NCBI RefSeq assembly: GCF_030704535.1
Contig: NC_081813.1
Location: 8,361,501-8,425,500, forward strand
DNA length: 64,000 nucleotides
Direction of reading: 5' to 3'
From: Vitis vinifera
Lineage: Eukaryota > Streptophyta > Magnoliopsida > Vitales > Vitaceae
The position numbers and the translations under genes were made by a program. The notes beneath the pieces were generated by a model that saw nothing but the letters and a program-made list of their open reading frames with translations, did not search any database and was not told where the DNA came from. Position 1 is the stretch's first letter; the number at the start of each line of letters is the position of its first letter. Below, one piece after another: positions 57,344-64,000 of this stretch.

Positions 57344-59601
57344 AAGAAACAGCTTATCATCTCCACTGTTCTTATGACTCTGGGAGTTGCAATTGTTAGT
57401 TGGATTGCCCTTCCATCATCCTTCACAATCTTCAATTTTGGCTCTCAGAAAGTTGTGAAGAATTGGTAAGGTTTACATTGTTAATTCCTTGGAAAAAATG
57501 GATATACATCTACTAACTCAATTTGGGTTTGCAGGCAGCTGTTCTTGTGTGTGGGTGTTGGTCTTTGGGCTGGACTTATTATTGGGTTTGTAACTGAGTA
57601 TTACACTAGCAATGCATACAGGTATCTATAATCTCACTGAATTCCTGCCTTGTTATAGTCTTCAGCTTTCCTACTCTGATTCTTGTGTTTCTTTTATTTG
57701 CAGCCCTGTGCAAGATGTGGCTGATTCCTACAGGACTGGAACTGCCACAAATGTCATCTTTGGCCTTGCTTTGGGATACAAATCTGTCATCATTCCTATT
57801 TTTGCTATTGCAGTTAGTATTTTTGTTAGTTTCAGTTTTGCTGCCATGTATGGCATTGCAGTGGCAGCCCCAGGAATGCTGAGTACCATTGCTACTGGGC
57901 TTGCTATTGATGCTTATGGTCCCATCAGTGACAATGCGGGAGGAATTGCTGAGATGGCTGGCATGAGCCACAGAATCCGAGAGAGAACTGATGCACTTGA
58001 TGCCGCAGGCAACACCACTGCTGCCATTGGGAAGGTAAATCACATCTGTAGGTTGGTTCTAATGTTGTCATTGAAAAGTGTCTTATCATCACATGCATTA
58101 TGCAAGGTACAAATCCATGAAGGGTAAGTATCCTTAGACGAAAGGCTCATCCTATCATGCATATGGCTTTTGACTAGGCCTATAAATTGATGAAACTCAA
58201 TTTTTGAATTTGGAATAAAATATCTCAGTATAAATTTTCAGAGTGTGTAGAGGCGTTGTAGTTCATTTTTGTGTTAAACTAATGCCACTCCTATGAGCAG
58301 TAAGCCAGAAGGTTCTATTCACAACTTGTAAGTGGTGAGCTGCCTGTTGGTTATCTTAACTAATGTGAAGCAAACTCAGTCCGTACAATGCAGCTTTGCT
58401 GTGTAATTTGTTATTGAAATCTAATTGTGCACATTTCTTTTAGCTTCACTTAGCTGTTTGTAACTTCATTTTTTATGTTTGATTTACATTTGTTCTCAGG
58501 GATTTGCAATTGGATCTGCGGCACTCGTGTCTTTGGCACTGTTTGGTGCCTTTGTAAGTCGTGCATCGATCTCAACTGTTGATGTCTTGACTCCAAAGGT
58601 CTTCATTGGTTTGCTTGTTGGTGCAATGCTTCCTTACTGGTTCTCAGCCATGACCATGAAGAGTGTGGGACGTGCAGCTCTTAAGATGGTTGAGGAGGTT
58701 CGCAGACAGTTCAACACCATTCCAGGTCTGATGGAGGGCCTTGCCAAGCCTGATTATGCCACTTGTGTCAAGATCTCTACTGATGCATCCATTAAGGAGA
58801 TGATTCCACCTGGTGCCCTTGTCATGCTCACACCCCTTATCGTTGGGACCTTCTTTGGCGTGGAGACTCTATCTGGAGTACTAGCTGGCTCCCTTGTTTC
58901 TGGTGTCCAGGTAATATCATGATCATTAAATGTATAATTGGAATTTCATGGTTTCTGATCTATTAAAAAAAAACAAGCAGTTTATCTTAAAAATATCATG
59001 AATTATGCGAAGAAAAGTCAGGGTTGAATTTAAGTTAGTGAAATTTGGGAACAAAATCTTGTTAGGTGTGTTTAGCAATATAGACATGCATGAGTAGTCA
59101 GAGACTTCGCAAAGAAACAAAATGCTTATCTGAAGTACTTTCTGGGAGCTTTGTTTTTGGCTGTTAATTGAAATTTTATTTTCTGATTTGCTCTTTTGGA
59201 TGTGTGCTTTTAACAGATAGCAATCTCTGCTTCTAACACTGGCGGTGCATGGGATAATGCCAAGAAGTACATTGAGGTAAGCATACGGTGAAGTGAGGCT
59301 ATAGGTGGTTTCCTCTCTTGGCCCATGTTTACTGTTATTATTGCTTTGACGATATTATTCCATTGAGTGGTAATTTTTGGAATTTTGTTGTTAGGCTGGT
59401 GCTTCCGAGCATGCAAGGACCCTTGGCCCAAAGGGGTCTGATCCACACAAGGCAGCTGTGATTGGTGACACCATTGGAGACCCACTGAAGGACACCTCAG
59501 GCCCATCGCTCAACATCCTTATCAAGCTCATGGCAGTGGAGTCTCTCGTCTTTGCTCCCTTTTTTGCCACTCATGGTGGGTTGCTTTTCAAGATCTTCTG
59601 A
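57344..59601 (+). pseudogene. Vacuolar H+-pyrophosphatase, 5'-truncated, copy 2
   Basis: Exons 57344-57465, 57535-57621, 57704-58034, 58500-58910, 59217-59276 and 59395-59601, equal in length to copy 1 and in phase, with all GT-AG borders intact, including AG at 59215-59216 where copy 1 has CG. It could encode the C-terminal ~405 residues, about half the pump with roughly the last eight membrane spans. It keeps the [12 protein letters not shown] and [20 protein letters not shown] motifs but has no N-terminal PPi site. One substitution, SVGRAALKM, replaces the family Ser. Without an identifiable promoter or first exons it is most likely not functional. It could still be transcribed. Confidence 0.9.
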
Positions 59602-60198
59602 GGAATGGGATGATGAAAAATACATGGGCAAAGGGGTGATTAGCCCTTTTTTCCCCAGTATTTATTCGGCACATCTCTCACCAATTCATCTAATCTCCAT
59701 ATCCATCCATCCCCACATTGTGAGTTTTTCAAGTTAGTTTCTATGTTTAGGGAAATATTATTTTTGAAGGGCTGATGATGATGATGATGATAATCATGAT
59801 TGGTAAGGGAGGACAGGCAAAATGGTTTTAACTGTCACAGAAGAGTCAGGATGGTAGTGTGTTACTTTTCTTTATACCTCTTTTTAGAACAGCTCTGTTC
59901 CTAATTTCCTTGTAACCTTATCCTTTTTTCCATTAAAAGCAAGGAGAACGTGTTCATCAATTTTGGGTATTTTTGCTGTCCATCAGTGGAGCTTTGTAGT
60001 TTTTGTTTGGGTTAAATGCGTGCAGGGCCTAGGTAGATGGAAAATGATGCCGGTCTTTTTTAACTCTTGGATTTTAGCTTTATCATCTCCAAATTTTTAA
60101 AAAATAGATATCTAAGGTATGTTTGTTAAATGATGTCCAACTGTTTTATTAATAGTTAATTTTAGTGAATTATAACTTTTATTAATAGTTTATTAACA
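59602..60198 (+). other. V-PPase 3' flank, unit 2
   Basis: Collinear with 32861-33456, including the (GAT)n run near 59771. No gene seen. Confidence 0.55.
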
Positions 60199-61320
60199 GT
60201 GATTGAGACATGGCATTGTTGACCTCTTTTTTTTTTTTTCTTTTATTTCCCATTGCTTCAATTCATCCAAACGTAAAATAGCCAATTCCTTCAGCTTTGG
60301 GAATACTGTTGATGATGATCCCAAAAACTCACTACCTATGTATTTCACACCATACATTTTCCATATCACTAGCTTCTCAAGGACAGGCAGTTGCCCCAAA
60401 GGAGGCAAACATGGACATCTTAAGCAACAATCGAGGTAAAGTATTTTGATATTTTCAGTTGAGCCACTCTCTATCACCATAATCGAATATACGTAGAGAT
60501 TTCAAGTTTGGATGGGGTTGTAGAGCTTTAGCCACACCCTTGGTCCCCTCCTTTCTACCGAATTCCAAATCCAAACGTTGGAGGTGTATCTTATTCTTCA
60601 ATTCTGCTTTTTCTGCCTCCCCAACATCTTTCACTTCATCCAACCCTTTAATGGAAAGAAGTCCTCTTAGGTTGTTCAAGTTTCTCAGGTCTCCTAGTTG
60701 GCATTCATCATTGCCATGACTACTCACAATGAAAACATCCAGTGTCTGAAGAGAGCTTAATCTTCCAATTCCTTTTGGTAAGCCCTCTAGAGTACCATAA
60801 CTTTCAAGATGCCTCAACTTTTTCTCCACTCCTCCCGTGAAACGCTATGGTACTGAACAATGACCGGCATTGCTCATTGGATAGTTCTCCTAAGGGTTGC
60901 TTGTACGTGGTTCCCATGATTGTAGAAACGTTTTCGTTTCGTGTGGTCACCAAAATTCTACTTCCCGGTGCCCCACCCTTGAGAGAACTCTCTACTTGTT
61001 CCCACAAATTCATAGTTTTCAGTCCAAACATCGTAGCACAAGTAGGAGCTTCTTATCAGCAGTAAGTGTGCGAATTTTTTGTTGTACAGCTTCCAGCTCA
61101 TGGAAACCAGAAGACTCTTTCTGGAGGGCTTCAAGAATAGCCCTAGAAATCCTCATTGGGTCAAAAGGTGAACACACAGACCCACACCCTCTGATGGAAA
61201 TAGGCCTTCACCTTTTCGTGGTTGTATGCTAATTAAGCAAGAGTTGTTTTGCCTATCCCTCCCGTCACAACTATGGAGATGCTTTCTCGGGAACTCCCAA
61301 CCAACAGCTTGTCTATTATA
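60199..61320 (-). pseudogene. NLR pseudogene with large internal deletion, copy 2
   Basis: Same structure as 33457-34610, with the same junction of GRSGEKVE to KKLRHLESYG and the same kinase-2 frameshift. Private lesions: a TAA replaces the Gln codon directly after the P-loop (GKTTLA then stop), a short deletion shifts the frame after WVC, and about 27 bases are missing from the LRR near 60460. LRR segments such as LDLEFGRKEGTKGVAKALQP and GVKYIGSEFLGSSSTVFPKL remain readable. Confidence 0.92.
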
Positions 61321-61329
61321 ATGCCAACA

Positions 61330-64000
61330 TTATACAATTAAGTACCCTTCGGGGTTTCCCATTTTTTTTCTTTTAAATTAGAAACTTTTATATAAATAGA
61401 TATCTGGTATAAAAAGTATAAATTTACTTTATATTTTTTAAATTCATTTTAAAAAATTTTAAATTTTGAGATAGTAAATTTTCTTTAATATTTCAATTTG
61501 TTAAATTATTTTTAAATTATCAGAGTTCTTATATATCTTATATAAAGATACTACTATTTTCTAATTTTATAAATAAAAAAAAAAGCATTTTATAAAACTA
61601 AAAAGTGTATCCAAACAAACACTAAGAGCCTATTTGGTCATTTGATTTAAAAACAATTTTTTGTTTTTAAATAACAAAAAACTATTTTTAAAATTTTCTA
61701 ACATTGTTTTATCGTTATTCTCTGAAAACATTTTTTAAAACAAAGTGAAATAGATAACAATTTTTAGAGAACAAATAAGAGTTGTTTTCACCAATTTTTA
61801 AAAACAAAGGAAAACATGAATCCATTTGATCATGTTTTCAGAAACTTGTAATTAAAAATTATTTTTAAATTAAAGAATAAAAAACAGTTTTAAAAAATAA
61901 GTTTCAGAAAACATGGTCAAAGGACCTTAAGTGACTTGATAATACCTCACATTTATTAGGCAAAGCCCCCTCTAGGAGAAAATTTTTGTTGGAATCATAA
62001 CCAAGCATTTGAAACCTTTGCATTGAAATTTCAAGAGCATCCCACTTCATCCATTAGGTTAACAATAGATATGTCCTTACAACAAATCAGAAGAAACATC
62101 ATGCATGCATGCATGTAAGTTCCCATCATTCGCAAACCATTTATGTTGTAGGAAATAAATCCAAACAATAAAGTTGAAGTTTACACATTCTTACATATAT
62201 AGGCAAACCAATAAAAGGGGAAAAGAAAAAGAGAAAAAAAATTTACAAATCACCAATTTGAAATTGATTCATAGACAACTTCACAATACATAGGTGTTGG
62301 GAATTTTCTCCTCTTTATTTGAACTTGCTTCTCTGAAACGAAAAACAATAAAATTAAGATGGAAAAGAGATAAGGAAAGTCAAGACAAAAATAAAGATCA
62401 AAGCTTGCAAGTAAAAATGACAAATAATAATAATAATAAATGATGCCTTTGGATATAATTTTGAGACAAGAATCAAGATGGTCTTTATTGATAAGTTTTG
62501 AAATTTTCTTTGCAATATTTTGAGCAAATAATCTAATAGGTTAGGCTATTAAAATATTAATTAGTTAACATTTAGATCATGTTTTTCATTTGTTTCATTT
62601 CTCATTCATTATATTTGAAATATTATTTTTTGGAATAAGAAAAGGAATAAAAACTTCATCACTATGAAAATTAAATCTTACTCCTGTTGGAATTTCGGTT
62701 TCTCTCTTGTATGTAGTAATATGATTCACCTTCGTACCCATCTTATTTTTTATTCTCATTCCCATAAATAGAATTCAAAGAAACTAAGTTGTCTAATCAA
62801 GATATCAAAGATCAGCTTCACTTGGAAACACTTTAGTTGTCTAATTAAGAACCATAATAGATAAAGAAACTAAGGGGAAAAAAGTAGTAGGTATTTTACA
62901 CTATAAATATCCTATTTGATAATATATAACTTTAGTAAAATTGAATTTTAATTATCTTATATCCAAATTCAATTTAACAAAGTATTAAAAATATAAAAAC
63001 CATTATCATAATTTTTAATGAGTTTTTGTTAATATTTTAGATATTAATTAAATATATAGAATTTAAAATTTAAAAATAAAATTATAAATATTTTAAAAAT
63101 CATACATATGGAATCATTTCTTTTTTATCATTAAATACATCTAAATTATATTTTTCTATGAAATATATTTTTAGTGTTATATATTATTGATTTACTGTCG
63201 AATATTACAAATTATATTATACATATATTATTTAAGAATAACAACTTAAATAGATGTATTATTTCTTGTTTTATAATCTTTTTTAATTCTTTTCAAAATA
63301 TCCGTCGAAGCCGATATATGTTATCCTTAACTTTTAATAAAATTTAACGGAGATATTATAAGAATGACTAACAATCAAAGGGGAATGTTATAAACTTGTA
63401 GAAATTTGTGAATGTTACCATCCTTGTATTAAACCTTTCAACTATTCATATAACCTTCATAACTATAAAAAAATATATTAATTATAGTCATTATGATTAT
63501 AACCCTATAAGTAGAATTTGGGTTTTTAGAAAGAGATAATTTAGAGTTTACTTTTTCTGAATTTCTGCTTTCAGTTCTTTGCTCTATTTTCTTTATTTTT
63601 ACAATTTATATATATATACCCATGGGCCTGAAGCCTGATCAATCATTGTGCCCATACCACCAGAAAAGGGGAAACACTAGGCCCATGGCCCAACAAAAGT
63701 CTACTCTAAGCCGAAAACCCCCAGCTCCACCAGAAAAGAGGGAACACTAGGCCCATGCCCAAGAAAAGTGTACCCTAAAATGGAATTTGATAATATATAA
63801 CATTATATAGTACATATAGAGTCTAAAGATCACATAAAATCTCTTCTACACAGTTGTTGGAGGTATTTGATCATGTAACAAAACACTTTTAGAATAGAAA
63901 AGGTTTCAAGTTTTTTTGTACAAAAGGTTTTCATTTTTATTTCTCTTATTTTGCAAGGTGTAGATATTATAGGATAAACACTTTAGTAATAGTGTAGATG
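61330..64000. other. AT-rich spacer, unit 2, up to the window edge
   Basis: Collinear with 34620-37260. No gene seen. From the offset, the partner of the intact NLR should start about 180 bases beyond the right edge (its 3' end first, minus strand). Confidence 0.7.

Larger units (their letters stand above)
40567..64000 (+). repeat. Segmental duplication, unit 2 (continues past the window)
   Basis: Collinear with 14239-37260. Differences are LTR insertions at 41728-45651 and 48106-51025, a 120-bp tandem duplication at 45754-45993, an expanded 24-bp array at 53792-53950, and absence of the insertions at 20000-26673. Confidence 0.9.

Overview
This is plant nuclear DNA from a woody eudicot. Grapevine (Vitis) is my best guess, from recalled similarity of its NLR and retrotransposon types; I could not check this. 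It is AT-rich, has GT-AG introns, plastid-type and NLR genes, and most of it is LTR retrotransposon sequence in several nested layers. There are no bacterial operons, CRISPR arrays, rRNA or tRNA genes that I can see.

The main architecture is a tandem segmental duplication. Unit 1 runs from about 14.24 kb to 40.57 kb. Unit 2 starts at about 40.57 kb and is still running when the window ends: position 64000 matches about 37260 of unit 1. Each unit holds, in order: a low-complexity AAATTA block; an arogenate dehydrogenase (TyrA-type) gene split by a minus-strand Ty1/copia element; a 5'-truncated vacuolar H+-pyrophosphatase (V-PPase) gene with introns; an internally deleted NLR pseudogene on the minus strand; and, in unit 1, an intact CC-NBS-LRR resistance gene (37438-40152, minus strand). 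The unit 2 partner of that NLR should lie just past the right edge.

After the duplication each unit collected its own insertions. Unit 1 received a solo LTR (20000-26673, TSD CCTGT), which was then hit by a very young Ty1/copia element (20993-25772, TSD TTTTC) whose LTRs differ by one base. Unit 2 received two members of another LTR family: 41728-45651 (TSD CATAC), which carries fragments of a sugar/polyol transporter gene and a PPR gene, and 48106-51025 (TSD TTGTG). A third member lies at 3568-6258.

Left of unit 1, 1-7589 is retrotransposon sequence with strong tandem-repeat structure. From 7590 to 14238 is AT-rich DNA with no gene that I can support, but with a direct repeat of roughly 0.65 kb.

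Functionally, the window has one credible cellular gene, the NLR. The duplicated arogenate dehydrogenase, V-PPase and NLR relics are broken, and shared versus private lesions order the events: copia into the dehydrogenase, then segmental duplication, then private insertions and private mutations.
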